NCBI GenBank assembly: GCA_036874045.1
Contig: CM072341.1
Coordinates: 11,172,501 to 11,236,500, forward strand
Direction of reading: 5' to 3'
Source of the DNA: Cymodocea nodosa
Taxonomy: Eukaryota > Streptophyta > Magnoliopsida > Alismatales > Cymodoceaceae
DNA: 64,000 nucleotides
Of this stretch, positions 44,612-56,347 are shown in pieces (within the stretch, counting starts at the first letter, position 1; the number at the start of each line of letters is the position of its first letter). The notes under the pieces were generated by a model. That model searched no databases. It saw only the letters and a list, made by a program, of their open reading frames with translations, and was not told where the DNA came from. Made by a program: the position numbers and the translations under genes.

Positions 44612-45164
44612 ATTTTTCAATCAACAAACAACTAGCAATACACATAATATATAGTCTAATTTCAACAAACACAATTCTACGGCAAGGTACACAATAACAA
44701 GCAATATCTCGACAATAATATGCTAGTGAAAAATATTGATTTCAATGAAATGCAATCAACCACAAGCCAAGCACAATACTCAACACAAAATAGTAGCAAA
44801 TACTCGCACAAATCAAGCACAAACACCACAATCACAAAGTGCCTAAAATCCGACAATCAAGAATCACTCATTCAGAAAACTAATGTGCCCTAGCCAGATG
44901 CCTCTTGCTATATCTCTTTGGATACGAAACTTCTGACCATGAAATTTTAAAGGTAGGAAGTTTAGGAGGCTTACAACATGTCCTCAAAATTTAGGATGAA
45001 ACGGAGCACAGACAAGGAAGGCACACGAGTTGGCAACAGAGTGTGTAGACTAGCATTGGCAGCGACGGAAGGCGTGGCAGCGGTGGCTTCCCTTGCGGAA
45101 ATTGCTTGAACCTTGATGAAACTCTTCGAAACTTCAAATGCAAGCCTAGAGATGTCCAACCTTG
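44612..45164 (-). other. 5' leader of T2
   Basis: Non-coding region between primer site and gag. The part at about 44785-45150 reappears in opposite relative orientation in T1 (20896-21272). It contains the small minus-strand frame MDISRLAFEVSKSFIKVQ (44971-45159), which I do not regard as a gene. Confidence 0.75.
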
Positions 45165-45177
45165 CTCTGATACTAGT

Positions 45178-45550
45178 TGTTATGCCAAGAGGTCAAACAA
45201 CATGGATCATCCAAGGGTTGCGTGGAGAAGAGATCAATGTGGAAGAGAGGTGTGCAAGTGGAGAATTCGAAAGAACAACAAATTTACGTGGTTCCCCAAC
45301 ACGGGTATGTCCACGGGTGATCAAGCTATCATCATTCCTTGTTGTATGGTTGTTGGTACAAAAGAGGGGGAAGACAAGAGTTAGGGATTTGGCTTAGCTC
45401 TCTTGGTCGAAGATGACTCCCCCTTACACTAGTTAGGGGCAACGATGGGTAATACCCAAAAGACAAGTTTGCCCCTTTACAAATTATCAAAGAAATATAA
45501 TCATATACAATGACAAATACATATACATGATGGAAGACACAAGCATCACA
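45178..45550 (-). repeat. 5' LTR of T2
   Basis: Minus strand TGTGATGCTTGTG to GGCATAACA, 373 bp, followed by AACTAGTATCAGAGC (primer site with one change from TTGGTATCAGAGC) at about 45163-45177. The expected flanking target copy (TAATG at 45551) cannot be verified because the other end is lost. Confidence 0.88.
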
Positions 45551-47487
45551 TAATGGATGGCTCCAATCAGGTGCTTGAATTATAGGAGTTGAAATTAAGC
45601 TAGTTTTAAGCTTGAAAAATGCTTCTTTGCAATTTTTATCAAAGTTGAATGAGACATCTTTTAATAGATTAGTTAAAGGTCTAGCTATTTTGCTAAAATC
45701 TTTAATAAATCTTCTATAAAATCTAGCATGTCCTAGAAATGATCTAATATCTTTTACTGATGTAGGTTTTGGTAGATTAGAAATTACTTCTATTTAGCTT
45801 TATCTACTTCCAACCCTTTCTTTGAAACAACATGTCCAAAGACTATTCTTTGATTAACCATGAAGTGACATTTTTCCCAATTTAGAACCAGAATTTTTTC
45901 CATACAGTGTTTTAATACTTGGTCTAAATTGTTTAAACACACTTCATATGAAGTTCCATAAATAGTAAAATCATCCATAAATATTTCTGAAAAATATTCA
46001 GTCATTCTAGTGAATATGCCATGTATACACCTTTGAAAGGTGGCTGGTGCATTGCATAATCTGAATGACATTCTCTTAAAAGCATAAGTTCCATTAGGAT
46101 AGGTGAAAATTGTTTTCTCTTGATCCTCTAATGCTACTAGGACTTAGTTATATCTTGAATACCTATCTAGGAAACAAAAATATTCTTGCCCTACTAATTT
46201 TTCTAGCATTTGATCTATAAAAGGTAAGAGAAAATGATCTTTCCTAGTCACAACATTCAACTTTCTATAATCTATACACACTCTCCAGCCTGATTGAATT
46301 CTAGTAGGTATTAAGTCTTGACTTTCATTCCTAATAATTGTTAATCTTGATTTCTTGGGAACTACATGGATTGGACTAACCCATGGGCTATTAGAAATCA
46401 GATAAATTATGTCATTATCTAACCATTTCACTATTTCCTTCCTGACTACTTCTTTAAGGTTTGGATTTAATCCCCTCTCAAGAATTCTAACAGGTTTAGC
46501 ATTCTCTTCTAAGTATATGTGGTGACAGCATAAAGTTGCACTTAACCCTTTTATATCAGTCATAGTCCATCCTATTGCTTCTTTATAAGTTTTTACTACA
46601 TCTTTTAATTTAGCAATTTGATCATCTTTTAAATCTAAAGCAATAATAATTGGACATGTTCGTTTTTCTTCCAGAAATATATAGGTTAATTCAAGAGGTA
46701 AAGGTTTTAATTCTAAATGTTGTCCATCAGAAGCTATAGCTCCTAATTGAACATCATCATTTTCTAAATTAATTTCTTCCTGATCTCCTTCTATATTTAT
46801 GCTTTCACTTTCTTTTAAAGTTTCAGAATTTAGTTTTCTATTTAATTCTTCTTGAATCACATCATCTAATATATCTCCTTCATCCTCTAAAAAGTCTATA
46901 GTATGTAAGGACATTTCTAACTCCTCAAACTTTTCTAGTTTGAAAATGTTTAATTGAGTATCCTCATTACCATATGCTAACTTCATTACTCCTGTTTTAC
47001 AATTAATAACAGCCCCTGATGTTGCTAAAAATGGTCTTCCCAAAATTAAACATGTATCACTATTTTTATGCTTAATTTGTTGGGAATCCAAAATTACAAT
47101 ATCAATAGGATATATGAAGTTTTTAATTTTAATTAAGACATCCTCTATTTTTCCTCTAGGGTATCTTATACTTCTGTCAGCTAATTGAATAACAGTCCTA
47201 GTATGAATTAAGCCTTCTAATCCTAAGGATGCAAATATATCACTTGGCATAACATTTATACCTGCACCTAGGTCTATTAAGGTTCTTTCTAAAATGGTAT
47301 CTCTTATGGTGCATGATATAATAGGAATTTCAAGATCAGATAACTTTTTAGGAATTTGTGGCAAAAATAGGGAACTACTTTGCTCAGCTAAAAAGACTTT
47401 CCTTAAAACTTTTCGCTCTCTTTTCTTAATACACCAATCCTTAAGAAATTTAGCACAAGGTGGCATTTTCTGCAATAAGTCTAACAA
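45551..47487 (-). pseudogene. Athila-type protease, RT and RNase H start (G3)
   Basis: A 447-residue open stretch (47487-46144) holds the gag end (DLLQKMPPCAKFLKDWC), protease (RTLIDLGAGINVMPSDIFAS), an acidic linker, and the RT beginning WVSPIHVVPKKSRLTII ... GWRVCIDYRKLN. An amber after YSRYN is followed by MSFRLCNAPATFQRCIHGIF and the catalytic FMDD at about 45970. After a stop near 45787 come FLGHARFYRRFIKDFS and APDWSHPL, the start of RNase H, cut by T2 at 45550. The long protease linker and these motifs place it in Athila of Ty3/gypsy. Confidence 0.9.
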
Positions 47488-48545
47488 AGGAATGTTAACT
47501 TGTACTTTTTCAAAAATTTCTCTAATTTTTTCTTATTTTTCAGGAAATGTTTGTTGTAATCTTTCAGGATAGGGTGCTAATGATTGTGATTTAAAAGATT
47601 CTTTTTCTTTCATTTGATTTGTTTGATCATTTTTAGTCTCATTTTCAGATTCATATTTTTCTTCATTGATTTCTATATTTTCAGATATTACATTTTCATT
47701 ATCATTTTGATTTTTGCTCTTATCCACGTTCATATTATTTTCGTTTTGAATTCTTGGTGGTATATCAATTCTAGATCTTAATGTTATACATACATCCTCT
47801 AGATTTTTGTTACTTTCTTGATGTTCTTGTATATCAATTTTGTGATTATGATCTTCAACCGTTTTTAGTTTTAAATTGCATTCTTTAATTTCTATTGCAT
47901 TGGTATTTTCTTTTGTTTATATGTCTTGCAAATTATGCAGATCTATAACATTAAAGTTTTCATTTGTGTTTTCCTGTTGCATAACTTGTAATTTCACTGT
48001 AAATTCATCTAATGCTTTTAGTTTTCTTTCCAGATCATCTAATCTCATTACATTCAATTTTTGATCAATTTTCATTATGGTTTTTTCAGTTTTGTAAATG
48101 ATATCAATTTTAGGTTCTGAATATGCTTCTTTATAGTTTAATTAGTTGACTTCTTGTTACTGACACATATATTGTTCTAATTTGTCTATGTTTTGCTCTA
48201 AGCTGTGCTTTAGTCTGTCATACCTATCCCAAACTTCCTTGTCTCTCAACATACTACATATTCTAAGTTGACCATTAGTTGGGTAAACCATAGGATTCTC
48301 ATACTCAGATCTATTATAGTGAAAATAATTCATTTGTTGTTCATGTGACCTAACCATCTACAATTGTCTCAATTTCAAACAATCAGAAATGTCGTGACCT
48401 TCCAAATTATAGAATTCACATATGCTAACTACAGGTTTTAGAAATCTTTGAGCATAAGCATATGTCATATTCTCAATTATAGAAGAAAACACAACACTCC
48501 TCTTGCTATTGAAACAAAACAACACTCACAGTTGCTTAGCTTCTC
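47488..48545 (-). pseudogene. C-terminal gag of Athila element G3
   Basis: From 48480 downward: a knuckle-like CEFYNLEGHDISDCLKLRQL, a stop, MVRSHEQQMNYFHYNRSEY, coiled-coil stretches (LEQNIDKLEQYM; LDDLERKLKALDEF), a decayed TLRS motif (CITLRSRIDIPPR), a Glu/Asn/Lys-rich linker, and APYPERLQQTFPEK, a standard Athila gag-protease junction, with a stop before EKIREIFEKVQVNIPLLD. Fewer than 150 bp separate the primer site from the knuckle, so the N-terminal capsid region is deleted. Confidence 0.8.
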
Positions 48546-48547
48546 AA

Positions 48548-48611
48548 TCCCCGACAACGGCGCTAGAAGACTTGTATTGGATTAGACAACTGATCCTCGG
48601 CAACGGTACTA
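48548..48611 (-). other. tandemly duplicated primer-binding site of G3
   Basis: Two tRNA-Asp-type sites 46 bp apart: TAGTACCGTTGCCGAGGA (48594-48611) and TAGCGCCGTTGTCGGGGA (48548-48565), each preceded on the minus strand by ACAAGTCTTC. The repeat includes the last bases of the LTR. Confidence 0.8.
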
Positions 48612-48618
48612 GAAGACT

Positions 48619-50070
48619 TGTCTATTGGGTTCGTTAACTTCTGTTTTTAATTGTTTAATTTGTCTTTAGGCTTATATCAATAATTACTTTTAGAAGTAAA
48701 CTAACAACCTTTCACACAAATTAGATATTAATTCTAATTTGTATTTTAACTACAAGTGCATAGTGTATATTGTATTTGTGTGCAAGTATAGGTTGATCTC
48801 ATAGAGATTGAGTAAAAATTGTGTACTGTTTTGGTTTTAATAATGGAATTTATGTGTTCAGTAAGCACTCCGTTGAGTTACAGTTAACACAACAGACCAA
48901 GTTCGTGGAGTTATGGCTAACTCAATGGACTAACCTCATGGACTTAAGTTAACTCCACGAGCCTATGTTTCCAGTTAAATATTGCTATTTATAGAGGAAT
49001 TCGGCCAACCATTGGGCATTTCCACAGATTGTAAATAACATCAATTAAGCTCTTTAATGCTAGTTAATATTAGATTTATCATTAAGTAACACTAACATTC
49101 AAATATTTTGAACAGTAACTATTAAAATCTTTAAGTATCTAGAACGAATCAATTTCAGTAAATTGTAAAACTATTTTCTATTTTCTGAATCAAACAAACA
49201 TAAAACATGTACAATACAGACAATGATAACATTACTCACGATATAAAACAAACAATACAACACTCAAATACTAAATATAAACACAGATAAGTTGTTGTTT
49301 TCAGTATTTTTGTTTTGATATGTTTATGAAAATAGGCGAAAGGTGAAATGTAAAAATCTCTATCGACAATAAAAACTTCTATCACTACATGTGACGTGAT
49401 TACACCACTAAAAACTTAATCACTTACAATCCTACCTCCTCTCCCTATAGAATTGCGAGTCCAGAATTGCAAGATGATCTCCTCTTCAGCATACTGGCAT
49501 CAACCCGAAATCAAGGCTAGAAGCTTTACAATCTCCTGAGATATGAGTTGGTGCTTGGTGAAAATGACTTCCCTTCCCGCGACGCGATCACTCCTCACAG
49601 TGGTTGTCAAGCATCGTTTTTGGCTCAAAATCGACTCGACATCAGGAAAGTATCCTCACAGACCTTCGATGGTTGGTTATTATGGTGATGTTGGTGATTT
49701 TTGGTTATGGTGTGGAGCTTCAGTGAACTTCCGACGCTGCCTGCAGTTAGCGCAGTCCTCCACCTATGCACACACTACCAACCACACTTTCTTCATTTTT
49801 TCTCCTCTTCTTTTATATTTCTTTCAGTAGTAATTGCTTCTGCTTAGATGATTGGTTGGATTTCCTTCATTCATATCAACGATGGTGATTTCTTCTTCCT
49901 TCCATGAGTGAATTCCTGTGTGACACATGCAATCGTGGTTTTTCTTCGAATGTCCTCTTTCTATAACCGCTACAGTGGCATATTAGAAAATAAATGGTCT
50001 GTGGAGTTACAGATAACTCAACAGACTTACTTCGTTGATTTAACTATAAAACACATGTAATAAAGAAATA
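48619..50070 (-). mobile_element. 5' LTR of G3, truncated
   Basis: Matches 13683-15130 closely, ending in AATAGACA at 48619. It breaks off at 50070 (after AATAAAGAAATA), where a family-D LTR tail begins, so about 570 bp of the LTR start are missing. Confidence 0.87.
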
Positions 50071-50247
50071 CCTTTAGGGAACCACTATAAATCCTTTGTG
50101 TCATTTACTTTCTACACTGTATTCTCTATTTATAAAATCAATTAATTAGGGTTCATTAGTGTCAATAGCTTCCGAATAATTTAAAAGTAAAATAAATTTT
50201 ATTAGGACACTATTCACCCCCCTTTAGTGTGCCATTCGATCCTTTCA
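50071..50247 (+). mobile_element. 3' tail of a family-D LTR
   Basis: Matches 5658-5829, ending TTCACCCCCCTTTAGTGTGC and CGATCCTTTCA. On its right is the third ORF of A6, unbroken in sense, so this LTR had inserted there and later lost its left side in the fusion with G3. Confidence 0.85.
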
Positions 50248-50652
50248 AGTAGGAATAGCAGATTCATGTTCTTCCTTAAATGCATGTAGTCATGTACCAT
50301 TAATAGGGGTTTGAGGAATTCTAGTTGATGAACCTACACCTTTTTCCATATATTTAGCATATTGTTCTAAAAATGTAATTTCAGCACACTTCATTCTGTA
50401 TTCCCTATCAAACTTGCTTTGAATACTCATGTATTTAATACTTTCATCAGTGTTATGAAGTTCTAATCTAACTTCATTTAGTATTCCTTCAGGAAAGAAG
50501 TATTCACTATAAGTTGCTAACCTTTTGTCTACTTGAAGTATTTTCTTAAACCAAGCTCGTGGAACTTCATCATGGTCTAATTCTTTTCCTTTTCCATCTC
50601 CTCTACTTTTGCCTTTTCCTCTGCCACGACCTTTGTAATACTTGGAGACCAT
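50248..50652 (-). pseudogene. third ORF of A6, N-terminal part
   Basis: ATG at 50652 starts MVSKYYKGRGRGKGKSRGD, a Lys/Arg/Gly-rich basic leader. Then AWFKKILQVDKRLA, EYFFPEGILNEVRLELHNTD, KYMSIQSKFDREYRMKCAEI and YAKYMEKGVGSSTRIPQTP. An amber at about 50290 (Arg in A4) precedes LHAFKEEHESAIPT, which runs into the D LTR tail. It matches 58790-59230 in A4 and 63780-64000 in A5. The ATG is the best available start for the family. A nucleic-acid-binding N-terminus is plausible from composition only. Confidence 0.75.
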
Positions 50653-52236
50653 CGTCGTAGGTTGTAACAGGTACAAGCGGGAAAGATTTTCAAACAAAGT
50701 TTACAAATAACCTAAGTGCCCATGTAATAAGTGTTTAAATAATGTTTTAAGCGACTAACTCAACATGTATAATAGTTAGGTTTGGATTTTAAATGAATAT
50801 TGAATATAGTTTATTCAATTAAGGTACCCGAAATATTTAAGCATAACTCATTGAGTTAACTAACCTAACGAGTAAAACACTGTCTAGAGGCAGTTTTACA
50901 CGTTACCTTACATAACATAACGTTAGTTAGTACACTTTACCAAAAACAAGTTTCGGATGCTTTCAACTAAAACCTTTCGAAGTAAACACAAAAGCTAAAA
51001 CTTTAATATATATATAACATCATCTTGAGAACATTGTTAACTATTCTAATATTCTTTTTATGCATCTAAAATAGTTTGTTTGTCTTATAAATTGTTTCAT
51101 CAAGACCTTAAGAGGACTAAACTCAGATTAATTAAAATTTGTATTCTGAATTATATTAATCTGTTTTGGACATTGTTATTCCTCCCCCTACAAATATACT
51201 TCAAATATATTCAATTACATACAAAATATATTTGTATAAAATAGATGTTAATTATATCTACACTTCAAATTCTCTTTTCAGATGATTTTTGTCATCCTTA
51301 ATTCATCATAAATGATTTCAAGAATCAACTTCATTCATATATGAATCAAAACATAACTTTAAACTTAATATGATTAACACAAGAAGAATAAAGGAATGTA
51401 TCTCAAATAAACATTGTCAAAAGTACTAATATTGATTCAATAAATCAGTAGTCATATTGATAGAAACTATATTCGATTCAAATATATCTGTAGTTAATGA
51501 AACAACTTTTTCTTTTCAAAATAGTAAATATTGATAATTTTCTTTAAAAGTTAGTTTGAATCATACAAGAGCTTTCTAATGTACACGTGTAATGAGCTTT
51601 CAATCAACAATCCCAGATCTAATTAGGACCTTAGGTTGCGAGATTTAAAGAATCCTTTTTTAGGACAACAATCTTTACATACCTATTTGCTCAAGTACAA
51701 AATGCTAATGATCAAACTGATCAATAAACTCTCAAAGATTTTCACTTTGTAAGCAATTTTCATTTTAAGCACAGTATATATGTATTCCATTAATACAGAT
51801 GCAATAAAACACAAATCTCATACAATTTTTACGTCTATGATTTTATTGAAAATATGAATCAACTTCAATAAGCTCATACTTTTGATTAGTAGTTTAAGAT
51901 GATTTACATATAAATTATTCTACAAGTTTAATCAATCAAGTCAAATTCATGCATGATCATATGTAATGTTATTGATCAAAAGAAAACATTTAATCAAAAT
52001 TTCAAGATTCCAAAAGTATTTAATGTTTTTCATTTACACTTCCACTTAAAATTTTGAAAACCATCAAACTTGACAAAATACTCAAAATTAATAAGATACT
52101 GCTATAATATTACAATAAATACATAGTATCTTATGCAGTAGTTTAGATATTACCTAGATATTTATGATAAGTATATATTATCTATGAGGTAAACAACATC
52201 ATCAACAAAATTTATCTTTTGTGGAGTCTAAGCATT
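50653..52236 (-). other. pol-to-third-ORF spacer of A6, shared module
   Basis: Non-coding, sense minus. It matches 57206-58744 of A4 and, over about 1 kb, the gypsy regions at 15830-16830 and 26140-26962. The core at 51560-51742 has AGGTATGTAAAG and the hairpin CAACCTAAGGTC ... GATCTGGGATTG. A G-run lies near 51181-51190. No ORF. Confidence 0.78.
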
Positions 52237-52492
52237 TTACACATCACATAGCCTACAAATACCCAAATTCAATCTTATGTTGCAGAATGTATTTTCATCT
52301 AGAGGTTTTGTAAATATATCAGCTAATTAATTTTTACTAGACACAAATCCTAATTTAATTTTTTCGTTGATTACGTTATCTCTTAGAAAATGATGTCTAA
52401 CCTCTATATGCTTTGCTCTAGAATGCAATACAGGATTTTTGGAAAGATTTATTGCAGAACTACTATCACAATAAATCTCAGTTGTATCATAA
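52237..52492 (-). pseudogene. RNase H C-terminus of A6
   Basis: Minus strand YDTTEIYCDSSSAINLSKNP, SRAKHIEVRHHFLRDNV, an ochre at 52327 where Gln is expected, LADIFTKPLDENTFC and RLCDV, stop at 52237. Truncated upstream by the 3' LTR of A5 at 52493. It is nearly the same as the end of the A4 ORF (56336-57205). Confidence 0.87.
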
Positions 52493-54242
52493 TGTAGGAT
52501 CGTATGGCTACACAAGAGGAGGGTGAATTGTGTTTTTCAACATTTTCGATTATAATTGAAACTTCAAAACTCAAAAACAAGTCGAGACACTGTTTTCCTA
52601 AAATCATTTTATTCAAGGTTTCAATTACAATATACAATTCAATTCTCCTCAGAAATTGTAGATGCAATTATATATCGATACCATGTTTCATGTATACAAT
52701 TTCATAACTACAAATAGAGAAAACTAATTTGCAGAATTTAAAGCATTTCTCCTTATTTGACGTCTTTCTTCTTCTTCTTCTTCTTTTTCTTCTTCAGCAA
52801 TTCTTCAGTAATGAATATCTAACTTTCTCTACTTCACCAAATTTTCTTTCTTCTAATACTTCAAATCTTCAATGACATAAATCTTAGCTTTTTTTGCTTC
52901 ACTGAATTTTCTTCCACTTGAGAGCTTTTACCCAAAAAGTGTTTTTGATCCCTGAAATAATTTTTCTTTTGGTGTGTAGGGATAATTGATCAACGAGAAT
53001 TCTATGCCTTTTATAATGTATCTTCATTTCATGCATATCCTCCACGTTTAATCACTACCAGTTTTCCACTTCTTCACGTCTTCTCTTTTTCCTTCATCGA
53101 AATACACATGTTTTGACCCACATTTACATTTCGAATTTTCTTTAATCATCAATCTTGGATCTCTAAAAAATTTCCTACAAAATAAACTTTCTCATCAAAG
53201 TTTTTTTCATCAGGTGTAATAAGTAGTTGTTACTTTAATGTTAACTAAATGAGTAACACAAGTAGATATATAACTTAATGTTTCTAACTTAACGAGTTCT
53301 TCATGTGCCAACTCATGTGACAAGTATTATAGCTAACTCAATGAACTAAGTCCGTGGTGTTACACTAACACAACGAACGAGCTTTATGGTGTTACAATAA
53401 TTCAATGAACCAATTTAACCTTTCTTTCGAAAGGTTAAATGCTAACTCACCGATAATAGTTTAAGTTTCGAATAGTTATGACTGTAAGTCTTCAAAAAAA
53501 AATTCTTTTTACCATAAAACTAGTGAGACATGTGTCATGACCTGAAACCATGACTTAAGTTACCTTTCAAATAGTTACGACTGTAAGTCTCCGAAAAACT
53601 TTCACTCACTGATTCAATAATAAACAAATGTTTTATAATAAGAATTTTACCACATGCAAAAATAACAACTTAAGTTTATAACACTAACTTAACGCGTTGC
53701 CTTAGTGTTCAATATAGCAACTCAACGCGTTTAGTTATGTTAACTTAATGTGTTAAACATGTGCACCTCACGTGATACAATATAACATTCGTAACTTTTA
53801 ATTCACCGCATGTACAACACAAACTTAACGAGTTCGTCTCTTCTTTTACTCACTAACTTAACGAGTTCTCGCGTGACCTATTTTAACCTTTAAGCCTCTA
53901 ACTTAATGAGTTCTCACATGATGTCTATACAAATAACACTCTAACTTAATGAGTTGTCTAAACGTGCACTATTCATGATACAGAAAATATAACTTTAAAA
54001 CATATCATGCTTTTCAACCAAAAACACATGTTAACTTAACGTTTAGTTAAATGAGAATTTAATGTAATGAAATAACTATTTATTAACCTAGTATAATTTA
54101 AGATCCAATACAGACAAGTATTTATATTAGTAAGTTTTTTCTGTATTAATTGACGTTTTTAATTTCTTTTCACAAGCAATAGTAATTGAATAAATATGAT
54201 TACTTTTATTCAACACACATCATCAAAACAAAATACTCAACA
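52493..54242 (-). mobile_element. 3' LTR of element A5 (family A)
   Basis: Minus strand TGTTGAGTATTTTG at 54242 to ACGATCCTACA at 52493, 1750 bp. Preceded by a polypurine tract (AAAAAAGGGGAGAT) and followed directly by A6 RNase H, so A5 inserted into A6. TTATG (52488-52492, minus sense) should be the target copy; its partner would be right of the window. Extra TTCGAATAGTTATGACTG-like words occur at 53460-53600 (also in A4), absent from A3. Confidence 0.9.
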
Positions 54243-54773
54243 ATCTCCCCTTTTTTGATGATGACAAAACCATATTAAATCAATTATGAAATATATTTAA
54301 CTCAACAAAGCACATTTGTTTGGTTAACTTTTAATTCAACAAACAAGTTTGTTGACTTAAGTTCACTTAAGCTTATTTCTATTGTTTGTGTAAATTTCAC
54401 CTCTCAGAAATAAAACTTTCAAATGTGAATAATTACATAAATATCTTTCATATTTTAATAACCACATAATTATCTTTCAGATTACATTATCATCTGTCAT
54501 AACCACTTAAATATTATCTCTCTTAATAATATATGCAATTAAAAACATAATCATCTTCTACATTTGAATTTTTAACATTTAACATTTCTCCCCCTTTTTG
54601 TCATTAATCAAAAAGATGATTACATTGTATATAAACCAAGAGATATATTTACAGCTAAACTTTATATAAGCATAAATAAGAATTGAACCATTTACAGAAA
54701 AATGTATTGTTCAATGAATCAAACAATAAATACAAACATTACATTTTGTATTCAGATACAAGCAAACAAACAT
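54243..54773 (-). other. 3' untranslated region of A5 with two polypurine tracts
   Basis: The tract next to the LTR is at 54243-54256; a second (AAAAAGGGGGAGAAATG) is at about 54584-54600. Otherwise AT-rich and non-coding, with TCAACAAA words. Confidence 0.78.
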
Positions 54774-56079
54774 TTATCTATCCCTCCGAAGTATATTACT
54801 TATAGCATTACATATCTTATCTCCTAGATGCCTAATATCATTTCTGATGTCGTTAAGCACATCATCTAGGCCAAGAGGTAGCTAGGGTTGCTGTTCTACT
54901 TGAACTGAATAACTTGGCTGTTGTGGTTGTATCTGTTTTGTACATTCAGTTGGTTGTTGTTGTCATTGAGGTTGATGCATGACCTGGAATCTTTGCAAAT
55001 CTTTTACACTAAAAGCTCTCATGCCTTTAGTTTCAGAGGGTTAGTTAGATAAATTCAATTGGCTTGCAAAGAGTCTGCATACAGCATCACCAAAAAATAA
55101 CTTTGAACTCATATGCTGTAGTTGAGAAGTGAAAACATCAAACCAATTGATTTGAATTCTATTCAACAGACCATTAGTTGCATATAAACAGCTTCTACTA
55201 ACTTCCATATTATGTTCGACTCTCTGAAATAAATTAGCATGCAATATATTTGCAATAAGCCTTGCCTCTATATTAAGATTTTCCATTAATCTCATTTCAG
55301 TATATACATCTGGAATTTTTGATAGCGAGTGAATGTCCCATTCTAGTTGTCTAATCATGTCAAATCTCTTAGTGACAACAACACCTTCATTCTTCAATCC
55401 CAAAACTTCAAAAATTAATTCAAGAGACAATGTGAACTTTTGTTGATTTATTTGAGTTTTCAGTATATTGTCATTCTTGACCAGATTGCTATAAAAAGTT
55501 GTAATAAGCTCTTTATATTGTTTCCATTTTGTTTCAATTGGTAAGAATTGAATGAGGCCTTGAAACTCAAATAGATCTCTTATTTTCATCAAATTTCTGA
55601 ATTTTATTGGTCGTGCATGCAAAATCTGACATGTAATCAAATTATTGTATTTCTACACTACTTCCTCAGATCTAAAATGAATTGAATTTCCTTGAATTTT
55701 TAATACTTTACACAAAGAAGGTGATACCTGAAGCCTTCATTTAGAGTTTAATTCATCTTCAGAAATCTCTTCTACAAAATGAATGTCATGTTGTTCCTCT
55801 AAGAAATTATTTTCTTGAAGCTACGTATGTAAGCTTAATTCTTCAGCTTCAACAATATAAGGAACGTCTTCGTTATGCTCTACATTCATTTGTTCAGTCT
55901 CTATAGAATGTTTAGAGTTCAATTTTTCCACAAATTCTACAACCGATGTATCTATCTGTAATTGTTCATTTTGTTCAACAGATATTTCCATTGATACATG
56001 CTGTGAATTCTTAGACTCTACTTCTATAGATTCGGAAGAAGGCTGTTTGACATTAAGCTCTTCTGGAGTCTTAACTTTT
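54774..56079 (-). pseudogene. third ORF of A5, C-terminal part
   Basis: Minus strand from the A4 insertion: KVKTPEELNVKQPSSESIE, acidic repeats, an amber in the SRLQVS region, then 55640-55041 open (199 residues): ILHARPIKFRNLMKIRDLFE, FQGLIQFLPIETKWKQY, TFYSNLVKNDNILK, LIFEVLGLKNEGVVVTK, INWFDVFTSQLQHMSSK and DAVCRLFASQLNL. Then a Gln-rich stretch and DKICNAISNILRRDR, stop at 54774. The N-terminal part continues at 63229-64000 across A4. FYSNL is conserved as in A3 and D1. Confidence 0.8.
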
Positions 56080-56347
56080 TGTTGAGTATTTTTGTTTTGA
56101 TAATGTGTGCTGAATGAAAATAATCATATTTGCTCAATTACTATTGCTTGTGAAAAGAAATTAAAATCATCAATTAATACAGAAAAAGCTTACTGATATA
56201 AATACTTGTCTGTATTGGATCTGAAGTTAATAACTAGTCATTTCGTTGCATTAATTTCTCATTTAGTTAAACGTTAAGTTAACGTGTGCTTTTATTGAAA
56301 AACATGATATGTTTTAAAGTTATATCTTCTATATCATGAATAGTGCA
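56080..56347 (+). repeat. 5' LTR remnant of A4
   Basis: Matches 61474-61742. Breaks at GTGCACGT, joining a protease-region scrap (GTAGAAAACCTAGG, as at 31459) and then RT sequence. Confidence 0.88.

Larger units (their letters stand above)
39672..45550 (-). mobile_element. copia element T2 (TNT1-94-like), 3'-truncated
   Basis: Minus-strand element with 5' LTR 45178-45550, primer site, leader, gag, protease, integrase, RT and most of RNase H. It breaks off at 39672 in RNase H (after RTK, where HIDAKYHF is expected), so the 3' LTR is lost. It carries solo LTR E1. Its 5' end is inserted in Athila pol of G3. It is the fuller relative of T1. Confidence 0.9.

Noticed and set aside
44971-45159. Small minus-strand frame in the T2 leader as a uORF-coded protein
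   Set aside because: Not conserved as a frame in T1, where the segment is inverted; no start context or motif supports it.
46144-47487. Long open frame taken as a host aspartic protease gene
   Set aside because: It continues directly into Athila RT motifs and follows an Athila gag end; it is retroelement pol.
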